From contig JBDSQB010000002.1 of assembly GCA_039930045.1 (NCBI GenBank), forward strand, positions 512,286 through 576,285: a stretch of 64,000 nt of DNA, read 5' to 3'. The position numbers and the translations under genes were made by a program. The notes below the pieces were generated by a model, which saw only the letters and a list, made by a program, of their open reading frames with translations, searched no databases and had not been told where the DNA came from. Origin of the DNA: Chthoniobacterales bacterium (GTDB taxonomy: Bacteria; Verrucomicrobiota; Verrucomicrobiia; Chthoniobacterales; DASVRZ01). Shown here in pieces: positions 8,129 to 16,706 of the stretch (position 1 is the first letter of the stretch; every line of letters begins with the position of its first letter).

Positions 8129-9438
8129 TTCGTTCTCCCTCGCTTTTTCAGCAGGAAAACATTCGCTCCACCGAAACCGGCTCCCACGACGATGAAGGCC
8201 ACACCTTTCAGCAAAAAATTAACGTCGCTGTCGAAGAATCGCGAAATGATGAGCGTGGCCACGAGAAGCAATCCCGCATTCAGCGTGGTGAAACGCAGAT
8301 CGCGCGTGCCTCGGATAATCGTGACGATTCCGAGCGCGAGGGCGTAGAGATTCATCAAAATCAAAGTGGATCCTGTGCCGGTGCGGAGCAGAAAGGTGCC
8401 GCAAAGGGCCACGACCGGCAGCAAACCGGCCGCGGGGTTGAGGGGAGTTTTACGCAGCCAACCGAACGTGAGGAGGATGACCGACAGAATGAGGAAACCG
8501 TAGTTGATCGTGTTCGCCACCGCCCCAGCCGACCAGACGGGCTCGGAATAAATGTCGGAAACGCGATCTTCCCACGCGAACCGATAGCTCAACCAGATCG
8601 CCAGCACGACGATTCCAAGCTGGCCCACAAAGACGAAGGGATGTCCCACGCGCGGCGCTTCGGTTTTCCGAAACCACGTGCATCCCGCCAGATAAAGTGA
8701 CGCGAAAATCCCGGAAAAAACCAGCGGCCAGAGGGCGAACACCGCGCGGTCGCATTGAAACCCGGCACTCACGGGAATCGCCAGCGCCAGGGCGAGCGAC
8801 ATCCACCAGGCACGTCCGGAGAAGCGGTTTTCTCGAATCAGCAGCCAGTAATGTGGCAGCACGAGGAGGAGCAACGGCCAAAACCATAACATCGAGTCAC
8901 GATGAATCACCAAATCCGCTCCCCAAGTCGTAATTCCGGCAACGTAGAGGATCGCGACCGATGTGGAGCGAAGCAGATAAACCAGGGGCAGAGCGAGCAG
9001 CGCCCAGGTGAGAATGAAGGCGGGGAAGCTGCCGGAGAGTTGGTAAGTCTGCGCGATTAAGGCGATGCAAGCACCGATCGCCACCGAATGAAATGCCCCG
9101 ACTCCTTCTGCCAGCGCGGCAGAGTTGTTTTTCCGGGTCATCGCTATCCCAGACAGAACCACGCCGAGTGCGAGTGGCAAAAATGAAAGCACGGCGCGTG
9201 CGGGCCGCCCCAGTTGATCCCAGTTGTGCGCGAAAAGCAGGATGATTCCGGCACTGACCAGCAACCCGCCCAACACCGAAAAAATAATGACCATGATGTT
9301 CCGAGACCCGGTTCCTGTCCCGGCAACGGCTGCATAATGCGCTCGCAAGCTTTCTGCAGAACCCTCGCCGATCACGCCTTGAGCGATCAGTTTTGGAAGC
9401 TGATCAATCAACCAGCGGGCGGCCTGCGGTTCGTTCAC
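8125..9438 (-). CDS. DUF2157 integral membrane protein
   Basis: A 437-residue polytopic protein. The N-terminal cytosolic part (residues 1-45, ARWLIDQLPKLIAQGVIGEG) is the short helical region typical of DUF2157. About ten to twelve hydrophobic segments follow from residue 48, beginning IMVIIFSVLGGLLVSAGIIL with the characteristic FAHNWDQL loop. The family has no established biochemical role. It is the first gene of a two-gene unit with the GDYXXLXY protein, which overlaps its 3' end by four bases. A convergent or divergent partner is not obvious: the upstream gene on the same strand (DUF3008) stops at 9529, leaving a 90-base gap that could hold a promoter. Confidence 0.82.
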   Translation of the reverse strand: MNEPQAARWLIDQLPKLIAQGVIGEGSAESLRAHYAAVAGTGTGSRNIMVIIFSVLGGLLVSAGIILLFAHNWDQLGRPARAVLSFLPLALGVVLSGIAMTRKNNSAALAEGVGAFHSVAIGACIALIAQTYQLSGSFPAFILTWALLALPLVYLLRSTSVAILYVAGITTWGADLVIHRDSMLWFWPLLLLVLPHYWLLIRENRFSGRAWWMSLALALAIPVSAGFQCDRAVFALWPLVFSGIFASLYLAGCTWFRKTEAPRVGHPFVFVGQLGIVVLAIWLSYRFAWEDRVSDIYSEPVWSAGAVANTINYGFLILSVILLTFGWLRKTPLNPAAGLLPVVALCGTFLLRTGTGSTLILMNLYALALGIVTIIRGTRDLRFTTLNAGLLLVATLIISRFFDSDVNFLLKGVAFIVVGAGFGGANVFLLKKRGRTK

Positions 9439-9528
9439 GAGGAAGGATTAAACGTTCCAGAGTGCGATGACACGGGAAAAATCAACGGGAGAACTTCCCC
9501 TTCGCACAGAGTGGATTGGAACTCCGCC

Positions 9529-9711
9529 CTACTTTTTCTTCGTGGGCAAACCGGAGCGTTTGGTCTCGGCCAGGTCTTCGAGCTGCTTCTCGCTCATGGA
9601 TTCGGCCATGCTTTTGGAGGCGCCTTTGAGGGATTTCTTGGGGGTTTCGCCGCGCTTGGCGGAGAGGGCGGCTCCGGCGGCCATCTGCTGTTTTTTGGAT
9701 TTCGCAGACAT
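9529..9711 (-). CDS. DUF3008 family small protein
   Basis: A 60-residue basic protein starting at ATG 9711 (MSAKSKKQQMAAGAALSAKR), with the conserved tail LKGASKSMAESMSEKQLEDL and LAETKRSGLP. This matches the DUF3008 family of small lysine-rich proteins, which are widespread but functionally uncharacterised. Its composition suggests a nucleic-acid-associated or disordered protein. The frame is open further upstream to 9909, but that extension overlaps smpB and has no family match, so the internal ATG is preferred. One copy of the TGGAACTCC motif (9517-9525) lies just past its stop. Confidence 0.8.
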   Translation of the reverse strand: MSAKSKKQQMAAGAALSAKRGETPKKSLKGASKSMAESMSEKQLEDLAETKRSGLPTKKK

Positions 9712-9767
9712 AACCGTTCTTCGCCAGCGGAATGAAACCCGGATGTGTTGAACGAAACCCGATGTGT

Positions 9768-10253
9768 TTAGAGGTGCCGCTTGTTGAAGCGGGCCACTTC
9801 GCGATCTGTCTCGCGTTTGCTGGCTTTTTCCTTCAAATCGGCGCGTTTGTCGTGCGAGACCTTGCCCTTGCCGATGCCGATCTCGACTTTCACCCGGCTT
9901 TTTTTCCAATACATCCCGAGGGCGACGATGGTCTGGCCCTCGATGGCGGTGGCGCTGAAAAGTTTTAAGATCTCCGCTTTATGCAGGAGCAACCGCCGGG
10001 GGCGCTTCGGCGCGTGCTGCTCGTGGCTGGCGTTGTCATAGGCGCGAATGTCGGCGTCCATCAGGAACACCTCGCCGTCGTCCACGCGGGCAAAGGCGTT
10101 GGTCAGATTGGCGAATCCGGCGCGAATCGACTTAAGCTCGGTGCCTTTGAGTTCGATGCCGGCCTCGAAGCGCTCAATAATGAAATAATCCCGCAGCGCC
10201 TTGCGGTTGGTGGTGATCTCGGGGGTTTTCGCCCGCTTCTCTTTTTCAGCCAT
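9768..10253 (-). CDS. smpB: SsrA-binding protein SmpB
   Basis: Partner of tmRNA in trans-translation: it binds the tRNA-like domain and delivers tmRNA to stalled ribosomes. The 161-residue length is typical. Conserved parts are visible: NRKALRDYFIIERFEAGIEL, TELKSIRAG with the following NLTNAFA, then ALGMYWKKSRVKVEIGIGKG and the basic tail KRETDREVARFNKRHL, which forms a helix in the decoding centre. The start ATG at 10253 gives a short lysine-rich leader (MAEKEKRAKTPEI). The ssrA gene was not seen nearby. It lies 24 bases downstream of rpoZ on the same strand and may share its transcript. Confidence 0.95.
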   Translation of the reverse strand: MAEKEKRAKTPEITTNRKALRDYFIIERFEAGIELKGTELKSIRAGFANLTNAFARVDDGEVFLMDADIRAYDNASHEQHAPKRPRRLLLHKAEILKLFSATAIEGQTIVALGMYWKKSRVKVEIGIGKGKVSHDKRADLKEKASKRETDREVARFNKRHL

Positions 10254-10277
10254 AATCTGGCCGGGAGTTGAAAAAAA

Positions 10278-10487
10278 TTAAACTGCGGCTGGCTCGGAGA
10301 GATCGAGCTTCAGCTTGCCTTCGATGATTTCCTGGAGGGCAATGTCGGAAAGGCCCATTTTCGGACCGACTTCGACGGTCGGACGAGCGCCGGCGCTGAG
10401 TTGGCGCACACGCTTGGAGACGACGTTGATGAGCACCTGGCTGTTGGTGATGATTTTATGGGCTTCTTCGACGAGCAGACTGTTCAT
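10278..10487 (-). CDS. rpoZ: RNA polymerase omega subunit (RpoZ-like)
   Basis: A 69-residue protein that fits the omega subunit, which helps RNA polymerase assemble around beta prime. Visible traits are the opening helix (MNSLLVEEAHKIITNSQVLI), NVVSKRVRQLSAGARP (the usual conserved segment is ...R...L..G..P) and the C-terminal ALQEIIEGKL. The start ATG at 10487 is chosen over an upstream in-frame start at 10604, because that extension would run through the RDACAP repeat and has no family similarity. It is upstream of smpB by 24 bases. The small size makes the call a little less certain than for larger genes. Confidence 0.8.
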   Translation of the reverse strand: MNSLLVEEAHKIITNSQVLINVVSKRVRQLSAGARPTVEVGPKMGLSDIALQEIIEGKLKLDLSEPAAV

Positions 10488-10559
10488 AGGAAATGGCGGA
10501 GTAAAACGGACCGGATAAATAGGGGCGAAAGTCCCCTCTGTCAACGGGAGAGAGTCTTC

Positions 10560-10663
10560 GGGAGCGCACGCGTCTCGCGTGTTCTTTGAGGTGTCTCGCC
10601 TCAAAGCTATGTCAGACGAGAATCACGAACGTCAGAGCCCTTTCGCGATACGCGTGCGCTTCC
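10560..10663. repeat. RDACAP-type intergenic palindromic repeat, copy A
   Basis: A 104-base element bounded by imperfect terminal inverted repeats: GGGAGCGCACGCGTCTCG at one end, CGCGTGCGCTTCC at the other. It contains an internal hairpin CTTTGAGG...CCTCAAAG. The same framework recurs at 12989-13113. Translated on the minus strand it gives NTRDACAPE, a peptide often seen in spurious predictions from Verrucomicrobiota. It lies between rpoZ and gcvH, both on the minus strand. It has no transposase and resembles a non-autonomous MITE- or REP-like element. Confidence 0.85.
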
Positions 10664-10673
10664 GAGGAAAGTC

Positions 10674-11054
10674 TCAGACTCCGATCTGGGTGCGATAGGC
10701 GGCGGCGTCTTTCAGCGCGTCGAGTTCGGCGGGATCGGAGATTTTCACTTTGTAAATCCAGCCTTCGCCAAAGGAATCAGTGTTCAGCAGCGCTGGATTG
10801 CCGTCGAGCGCGGTGTTCACGGCCACCACTTCGCCGCCGACCGGGGAATAAATGTCGCTCGCCGCCTTTACGGATTCGATAACGGCGATGGTTTCCTTCG
10901 CCACAACCGGGCGGCCGACCTTGGGCAGCTCGACGTAAACGATGTCGGTCAATTCCGCCTGGGCGTGTTCGGTGATGCCGACGGTGGCGGTGTCCCCTTC
11001 GAGGAGCACCCATTCGTGGGATTCGGCGTATTTAAGATTTTCCGGGACGTTCAT
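10674..11054 (-). CDS. gcvH: Glycine cleavage system H protein
   Basis: Lipoyl carrier of the glycine cleavage system. It shuttles the methylamine group from the P protein to the T protein. The 126 residues from ATG 11054 contain the lipoyl attachment lysine in the classic setting AVIESVKAASDIYSPVGGEV (Lys 63), plus the opening SHEWV and GITEHAQAELTDIVYVELP. Its start overlaps the stop of gcvT by four bases (11051-11054), so T and H are coupled. A longer frame extends upstream to 11474, but that lies inside gcvT in another frame and is discarded. The P protein gene is not in the window. Confidence 0.96.
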   Translation of the reverse strand: MNVPENLKYAESHEWVLLEGDTATVGITEHAQAELTDIVYVELPKVGRPVVAKETIAVIESVKAASDIYSPVGGEVVAVNTALDGNPALLNTDSFGEGWIYKVKISDPAELDALKDAAAYRTQIGV

Positions 11055-12160
11055 GATTTTCGATAGAGAGGTTTCTTGGCAACGACAGCGGGGAATTTGC
11101 GTCCGCGCACGTCGATTTCGAGTTCGGTTCCAATGACAGCGTTGACGGGCAAATAAGCCATGCCGATTCCGATGCCCAGGCTGGGGGAAAGTCCACCGCT
11201 GCACGTCTCGCCGACGACTTCGCCACCGATCAAGACCGGATAATGCGAGCGCGGCGGCGGTCCTTTGGAGGTCATGGTGAAGGGCGTCAATTTCAATGGA
11301 ACTCCGCTCTGTTTTTGCGTGAGCAGAGTTTCGCGTCCGATGAAATCGCCTTTTTCCACATCCACAAAGAATCCCAAGCCCGCCTCCAGCGGCGTGCGAG
11401 TCGGACTTAGATCGGAGCCATTCAGCGGGTAGCAAACTTCCAGCCGCAGCGTGTCGCGCGCGCCGAGTCCGCAAGGTTTTGCCCGCAGCGCGAGCAACTT
11501 TTGCCAGACGCCCGCCGCTTCCTCGGACGCAAAGAAAATCTCCGCACCGTCCTCTCCCGTGTAGCCGGTGCGACCGACCAGAAAGCTGACGCCGTGCGCC
11601 ACGACTTCGATCATTCCGCTGCGCGGCGGGAGATCGGAGCCGAGGAAATTCGTCAGCAGCGCCACCGCATTTGGACCCTGCACCGCGATGCCTGCGTAGT
11701 CGTCGCTTTGATTGGAAATCTCGACGTCGCCAGTGTGATGCAACTCGATCCAGGCAAAGTCCTCGGTGATTTTCGCCGCGTTCACGACGAGGAAATAGAG
11801 GTGCTCGTCCAGCCGATAAACGATCAGATCGTCGATCACGCCGCCGACTTCATTCAGCAGCAACGTGTATTGTCCCTGCCCGACGGCGAGCTTCGTGATG
11901 TTGTTCGTGAGCAGGCGATTGAGAAATTTTGCCGCGTCCGGTCCAGAGACCAAAATCTGGCCCATGTGGGAAATGTCGAACATCCCGACTGATTGCCGGA
12001 CTGCGAGGTGTTCCTCCATGATGCTCGTGTAATAAACCGGCATTTCCCAGCCACCGAACTCGATCAATTTTCCGCCGAGCCGCACATGCTCATCGTAAAG
12101 TGGAGTGCGCTGGACGTTGGTTGTTTCGGACACGGCGAAAAAAATAGGGACCACTTCCAT
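11051..12160 (-). CDS. gcvT: Glycine cleavage system T protein (aminomethyltransferase)
   Basis: Transfers the one-carbon unit from lipoylated H protein to tetrahydrofolate, giving 5,10-methylene-THF and ammonia. About 369 residues. Visible are RTPLYDEHVRLGGKLIEFGG, MFDISHMGQILVSG, the folate-site region VGRTGYTGEDGAEIF, and GARDTLRLEVCYPLNG, followed by the C-terminal barrel with FIGRETLL. The start is uncertain: TTG at 12169, ATG at 12160 (chosen) or GTG at 12133, since homologues begin close to the QRTPLYDEH segment. It overlaps gcvH by four bases. folD at 42.9 kb acts on the same folate pool. Confidence 0.95.
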   Translation of the reverse strand: MEVVPIFFAVSETTNVQRTPLYDEHVRLGGKLIEFGGWEMPVYYTSIMEEHLAVRQSVGMFDISHMGQILVSGPDAAKFLNRLLTNNITKLAVGQGQYTLLLNEVGGVIDDLIVYRLDEHLYFLVVNAAKITEDFAWIELHHTGDVEISNQSDDYAGIAVQGPNAVALLTNFLGSDLPPRSGMIEVVAHGVSFLVGRTGYTGEDGAEIFFASEEAAGVWQKLLALRAKPCGLGARDTLRLEVCYPLNGSDLSPTRTPLEAGLGFFVDVEKGDFIGRETLLTQKQSGVPLKLTPFTMTSKGPPPRSHYPVLIGGEVVGETCSGGLSPSLGIGIGMAYLPVNAVIGTELEIDVRGRKFPAVVAKKPLYRKS

Positions 12161-12220
12161 CGAAGTCAAACCGCATAAAGTGTGGCGACAAAATCCAAAC
12201 TGCTGCTATCGAATACGGGC

Positions 12221-12985
12221 ATGTCCTGGCTCAACAAACTCGATCGCATCGCCGCCCCCATCGCCGTGCCGGGGATTATCCGCTACGTGGCGTTTTTGAG
12301 TTCCGCCGCGTTTGTCGTGGGGCTCGCCATGCCGGGCACGCAGGCGCTGATGCCGCTGGAGCGCGGCGCGGTTTTTGCCGGCGAATGGTGGCGCCTGCTC
12401 ACGTTTGCCTTTGTGCCGTCGAGTTACGGTCTGTTCTGGATTTTTGCGCTGATGTTTCTTTTCTACATGGGCGACTCCCTGGAACGCTCGATGGGCGCGA
12501 CGCGGCTGACGGTTTTCTATTTGCTCGGCTGGCTGGCGACGGTCGCGGCGACGTTTCTTTTCGGCGGCATCGGGAGTCCCATTTATATCAACCTCGCGAT
12601 CCTCCTCGCGTTCGCTACGTATTTCCCCGACTCGCAGATCTCCATTTACTTCATTTTCCCCGTGAAGGTGAAATGGGTCGCGCTCGTCTCGCTGGCCATC
12701 GCGATCGCTCTGGCGCGAGGACTTAATGGCTACGCCACGCTCGCGCTTTGCCTCGGAAATTACCTGCTCTTCTTCGGCTTCGACCTTGTGAAATCCTTCC
12801 ACACGACCCAGCAAATCGCGAAGCGGCGGCATGAGTTTCGCGAAAAAGCCAAGCCCGACGAGGAAACGCTGCATCATTGCAAAGTCTGCGGCCGCACAGA
12901 AATATCGGACCCGGATCTGGAGTTTCGCGTCTCGGCCGATGGCGAGGAATATTGCACCGAACACCTGCCGTCGCGGGTGAGCTGA
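12221..12985 (+). CDS. Rhomboid-like membrane protein with C-terminal zinc ribbon, probably not a protease
   Basis: A 254-residue protein with about six hydrophobic segments between residues 20 and 200. GEWWRLLTFAFVP matches the WR motif of rhomboid proteins. However, the catalytic GxSG serine motif is not visible where expected: the matching stretch reads GGIGSPIYINLAI. It therefore looks like an inactive rhomboid-like fold. The soluble tail (about 200-254) carries CKVCG and, further on, YCTEH, a likely zinc site. The ATG at 12221 (MSWLNKLDR) is preferred over GTG at 12182, because rhomboid-like proteins commonly open this way. It is divergent from gcvT with only 60 bases between. An RDACAP repeat follows it. 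A regulatory or trafficking role is plausible but unproven. Confidence 0.7.
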   Translation: MSWLNKLDRIAAPIAVPGIIRYVAFLSSAAFVVGLAMPGTQALMPLERGAVFAGEWWRLLTFAFVPSSYGLFWIFALMFLFYMGDSLERSMGATRLTVFYLLGWLATVAATFLFGGIGSPIYINLAILLAFATYFPDSQISIYFIFPVKVKWVALVSLAIAIALARGLNGYATLALCLGNYLLFFGFDLVKSFHTTQQIAKRRHEFREKAKPDEETLHHCKVCGRTEISDPDLEFRVSADGEEYCTEHLPSRVS

Positions 12986-12988
12986 GTG

Positions 12989-13113
12989 GGGAGCGCACGC
13001 GTCTCGCGTGTTCTTTGAGACGTCTCGTCTCAAAGCTGTTTCAGATGTGGACCACTTACATCCAGGCCCTTTCGCGAGACGCAAAAGGGAGCACACGAGA
13101 CGCGTGCGCTCCC
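12989..13113. repeat. RDACAP-type intergenic palindromic repeat, copy B
   Basis: A 125-base element with perfect 18-base terminal inverted repeats (GGGAGCGCACGCGTCTCG and its complement at 13096-13113). An internal hairpin, CTTTGAGACG...CGTCTCAAAG, is close to the left end. The first 50 bases nearly match copy A at 10560; the middle is different. It lies between the convergent rhomboid-like gene and trpD, where its stem could also end transcription from both sides. Confidence 0.87.
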
Positions 13114-13134
13114 GAAGACATCCCCTCGCCAGCT

Positions 13135-14175
13135 CTAGCCGCGGCTGAGTTTGCGCAGCGCCTCGACGCGTTGCCAGGCGGCTCCGCTTTCGATGATTTT
13201 CCAGGCTTTTTCGATGCCGGTCTTGAGGTCGGGCACGGCTCCGGTGACGACAAATCCCGCTCCGGCGTTGAGCGAGACGATCTCCCGTAATGGCTCGAGC
13301 TTGTCGTTGCCGCGCAGTAGTTTTTCAAGAATCACGGCGTTCGCTCGGGCATCGCCGCCGCGTAGCGAATGCAAGTCGCGCACCTCGCGGACATCGGCCT
13401 GCACCGTGAACCGCCTCATTTCGCCATTCTCCAGGGCAAACACCCGGCTCGGGCCGAGGGTGGAAAGTTCGTCCATACTGCGTCCGTCGGCGGTGGTGCC
13501 GTGAACGACCCAAGCGGCTTTGCGTCCGATCTTTTGCAAGACGGCGGCGTATTTTTCCTGCATCTGGCCGTCGAAAATGCCCACGAGTTGATGCGTCGGG
13601 CGCGCCGGATTCAGCAGCGGTCCGAGGAGGTTGAACATCGTTGTCAGACCTTCGCTGGCGAGTTGGCGACGAACGCGCCCGATGGTTTTGAAAGACGGAT
13701 GAAAGGCCGGCGCGAAGAGAAATCCGCAGCCCGCCTCGGCGACGCATTTCTTGATCGCGATGGAACTCGCCTCTATTTGAATCCCGAGTGCTTCGAGCAC
13801 ATCGGCCCCGCCGGATTTCGAGGTGATGGCCCGGTTGCCGTGCTTCAGGACGGTGACATCGCCCGCCGCCAAAACGAACATCGCGGCGGTGGAGACGTTG
13901 AAAAGTTGCAGGTTGTCGCCGCCGGTTCCGCAGATGTCGAGCGTGGGCAGATTCGGGTCTAACTCGAGTTGCGGATCGACCGCGCAATCGAGAAATGCCT
14001 CCACGAAGCCGGCAAGTTCGTTGACCGTTTCCCCGCGCTCACGAGCCGCTCGCAGAAACCGGGCCTTGGTCGCGTCGTCCACGTTAACCGAGAGCAGCGC
14101 CTTGGCGGCAACGGGGATTTCCAAGGGCTGGAGTTCCCGGTCGATGAGGAGGGCTTTGGCTAGCGGGGAATCCAT
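13135..14175 (-). CDS. trpD: Anthranilate phosphoribosyltransferase TrpD
   Basis: Second step of tryptophan biosynthesis: joins anthranilate and PRPP to give phosphoribosylanthranilate. The 346 residues contain the PRPP-binding CGTGGD motif (DICGTGGDNLQLFNVST), KHGNRAITSKSGGADVLEALG, and the DE-containing metal site in RSMDELSTLGPS. ATG 14175 (MDSPLAKALL) is chosen over a TTG at 14208, which would overlap the upstream gene. The stop of that upstream gene is one base away (14177), so the two are likely co-transcribed. No other trp genes are nearby. Confidence 0.95.
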   Translation of the reverse strand: MDSPLAKALLIDRELQPLEIPVAAKALLSVNVDDATKARFLRAARERGETVNELAGFVEAFLDCAVDPQLELDPNLPTLDICGTGGDNLQLFNVSTAAMFVLAAGDVTVLKHGNRAITSKSGGADVLEALGIQIEASSIAIKKCVAEAGCGFLFAPAFHPSFKTIGRVRRQLASEGLTTMFNLLGPLLNPARPTHQLVGIFDGQMQEKYAAVLQKIGRKAAWVVHGTTADGRSMDELSTLGPSRVFALENGEMRRFTVQADVREVRDLHSLRGGDARANAVILEKLLRGNDKLEPLREIVSLNAGAGFVVTGAVPDLKTGIEKAWKIIESGAAWQRVEALRKLSRG

Positions 14176-14176
14176 T

Positions 14177-15268
14177 TTATCTCTGGTTGGCAGCAATGAT
14201 GATGCCAATAACGATCAGCACGGCGAGTGTCACCAATATAATTTTGATCCAGCTCAACGGATATTTTCCCGCGATCTGGCCGGTGAAGCCATTGATGACG
14301 ACGGTGAAATTTTTCGAGCCGTAGGTGTAGGTCAGCAGCCAGACGGGCACGAGGATGTGCTTGAAAGTCTGGGCGGAATAGTCGGCATCCACTTGCAGAT
14401 TGCGCTGCGTGTCGCCGGGGACTTCGCGGCTGCACATGGTTTCGAGGGCGTTGTCCATGAGGACGCGGGAGCGTTCGGCGGCGGCGATGAGGTCGATCTG
14501 ATATTGCTCAACGACCCAGCCCGAGAGAAACGCGGTGTTGTAGGGAACGAGTTCCGTCGTGGGAAACGGCTCGACCTTGGTGAGCAAGTCGATTGGAACT
14601 CCCTTGGAAGCGGCCACCAGCGTGTCGTCGAAAAAATGATCCACCGAGCCGGCCGCGTATTCCCAGCGGGTGCGCTGGACCTGGCGCGTCTGGGTTTTTC
14701 CATTCGCGTCCTCGTAGGATTCCGTCTCGTAATAATGGTAGCCGGCCTCGGCGGTCCACTCGGCGTGCGCCTGCGCGTCGAAGGTCCAGTAAGGCAAATA
14801 CGCGCCGTGCAGTGTGTCGGTGAGGGCGCGGTTTTTCAGCTTGTTCGGCGCGAACCAATGCGACCCGTACCATTTCCGAATGGTCTCGCGCACGGCTGTT
14901 TCAGCGATCTTGAACGCCAGCAAACTCTCGGGCCGGATCGGTGCCTGGATCTCCGTGTAAGGCACCAGCGCGGGCGAGCCGCAAAAGTCACATTTCTGTG
15001 CAACTCGACCCGCCGAAAACACGCTGATCGCCTGGCAGCTCTGGCATTTGACCGTGATTTGCTCGGGAGCCCAGCCCCGCTGCGATTCCGGGATGTTGCG
15101 CAGCGCGGTGGCGAGGTCATTCTCTTTGATTTCGCCGGTGACGGTCTCCTCAAACTGCGAAACCGTGCCGCAAAACGGGCAGCGCAAAGTCTGCGTGGCG
15201 GGCTCCCATTGCGCCTGCGCACCGCATGCGGGGCAATTATGCTTGGGGGCGGCGACGACTTCGGACAC
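14177..15268 (-). CDS. Zinc-ribbon membrane protein of unknown function
   Basis: A 363-residue protein with two zinc ribbons near the N-terminus: CPAC...CPFC at about residues 12-33 and CQSC...CDFC at about 75-97. A long hydrophilic middle region rich in Tyr and Trp follows (YLPYWTFDAQAHAEWTAEAG). There is a single membrane segment at about 338-358, just before the C-terminus (IILVTLAVLIVIGIIIAANQ). The layout resembles proteins annotated as TFIIB-type zinc-ribbon-containing or helicase-like, but no helicase motifs are present. The bulk would be cytosolic, anchored by the tail. It is one base upstream of trpD. Function unknown. Confidence 0.75.
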   Translation of the reverse strand: MSEVVAAPKHNCPACGAQAQWEPATQTLRCPFCGTVSQFEETVTGEIKENDLATALRNIPESQRGWAPEQITVKCQSCQAISVFSAGRVAQKCDFCGSPALVPYTEIQAPIRPESLLAFKIAETAVRETIRKWYGSHWFAPNKLKNRALTDTLHGAYLPYWTFDAQAHAEWTAEAGYHYYETESYEDANGKTQTRQVQRTRWEYAAGSVDHFFDDTLVAASKGVPIDLLTKVEPFPTTELVPYNTAFLSGWVVEQYQIDLIAAAERSRVLMDNALETMCSREVPGDTQRNLQVDADYSAQTFKHILVPVWLLTYTYGSKNFTVVINGFTGQIAGKYPLSWIKIILVTLAVLIVIGIIIAANQR

Positions 15269-15410
15269 AGCGGCCAGTTATTTCCGATTCCCGGACAAAG
15301 CGCAAAGCATTTGGCGGAAAAGGAGGCTTTGCGCCGCAGGTTTTGAGAAATGACGAAACCGTCATCCAATGGCGTCATGTTTTGTCACTTTGCGACGGAA
15401 AAGTGGGGAC

Positions 15411-16691
15411 ATGATAAGACATACAAAAGTCTGGCTGCTGCTCGGCGCATCCCTGCTGACCTCGGTGGCGCATGCGGCAGACACCGTTTCGCGGGCAGAA
15501 TATGAGGCATTGAAGAAACAAGTTGCGGTCCTGCAAAAGCAAATCGCCACCCGCGATACGGTGGAAACTCCAGCATCAACTTCGACCACTTCGTCCTCGG
15601 CCATCGCCAGCTTGCAACGCGATGTCACGGATTTGAAATCTGCCGCTGAATTGACCCGCCCCGGTACGACTAACATGCATATCGCGGGAAGCATGAGCAC
15701 GACGTTCAGCACCTATGCGAACGACAACTCGAACTTCTCCGCGAAGTTCAGTCCCATATTTATCTGGGAGATCACCGACCGGCTTTTGTTTGAGGGCGAA
15801 GTCGAGATGGAGTTGGAAAATTCCGACACCGTCGTGAAGGTCGAATACGCGCAGATGTCGTATTTGCTGAATGATTATCTGACCTTGGGCGTCGGCAAAT
15901 TTCTCAGTCCGCTGAACAATTTCGTCGAACGCTACGAGCCGGGCTGGATCAATAAACTGCCTGATACGCCGCTGGCGATTTACGACGGAATCCTGCCCGA
16001 ATCTCACATAGGCGCCCAAATTCGTGGAGTCATTCCACTGGGTGTGTCGCGGGTGAATTTCGCGGCTTATGTGGCCAATGCTCCGCGTCTGATCGCTAAC
16101 GATCCTGAGGCGCTCGGACAGCTACAGTTCGACAATTTTTCCTCGCTCAGCAACGACAAGGCTGTGGGCGGACGGATCGGTTTCGAGCCGTTGCCCTGGC
16201 TGGAGGTCGGTTACGGGGCGCAAGTGTCGGATGTTTCCGACGCGGATGGGCTGGTGGGTTCGCCGCGTGCGCTTTTGCAATCGGTCGATCTGCGGGTGAA
16301 ACGCGACTCCCCATTTTTCAAAGGCGGCTTCACGTTGCTCGGTCAATATGCCTGGACCGATGTCGGTCGCGAAACCTATGACGCCGACGGCTCGCTGGGC
16401 GTGGGCCCGGTGACGTTCGACAACAAACGCAGCGGCGGCTATCTCCAGCTCTCCTATCGTCCGAAGCAGTTGAGTGAGTTTTTGAATCACTTTGAGGCGG
16501 TCGTCAGGGCAGATGAAGTCAACGCGCCGTCCGATGCTCCCGGTGCTTTTGATGAGAAACGCCTCACCGTTGGTCTCAATTATTATTTGCTCTCGGCCAC
16601 GGTCGTAAAGGCGGCCTACGAACTCGACGAGCGCAACAATGGCGAACCCAATCAAAACGGATTTCTCCTGCAGTTCTCCAGTGGTTTCTAA
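15411..16691 (+). CDS. Outer-membrane beta-barrel (porin-like) protein
   Basis: A 426-residue exported protein. ATG 15411 is preceded by a good AGTGGGGA ribosome site and starts a clear signal peptide ending AHA-AD (about residue 22). A short coiled coil follows (YEALKKQVAVLQKQIA), as in many periplasm-facing trimeric porins. The rest alternates polar and aromatic residues as in a beta barrel (FIWEITDRLLFEGEVEMELE, LLGQYAWTDVG, LQLSYRPKQL) and ends with Phe after a strand (FLLQFSSGF), the outer-membrane insertion signature. It heads a six-gene plus-strand run: cytochrome c, YHS-like protein, DUF2231, response regulator, histidine kinase. It may be the entry or exit channel of that system. The substrate is unknown. 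Confidence 0.8.
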   Translation: MIRHTKVWLLLGASLLTSVAHAADTVSRAEYEALKKQVAVLQKQIATRDTVETPASTSTTSSSAIASLQRDVTDLKSAAELTRPGTTNMHIAGSMSTTFSTYANDNSNFSAKFSPIFIWEITDRLLFEGEVEMELENSDTVVKVEYAQMSYLLNDYLTLGVGKFLSPLNNFVERYEPGWINKLPDTPLAIYDGILPESHIGAQIRGVIPLGVSRVNFAAYVANAPRLIANDPEALGQLQFDNFSSLSNDKAVGGRIGFEPLPWLEVGYGAQVSDVSDADGLVGSPRALLQSVDLRVKRDSPFFKGGFTLLGQYAWTDVGRETYDADGSLGVGPVTFDNKRSGGYLQLSYRPKQLSEFLNHFEAVVRADEVNAPSDAPGAFDEKRLTVGLNYYLLSATVVKAAYELDERNNGEPNQNGFLLQFSSGF

Positions 16692-16706
16692 CCTTCCAAT
16701 CAAACT

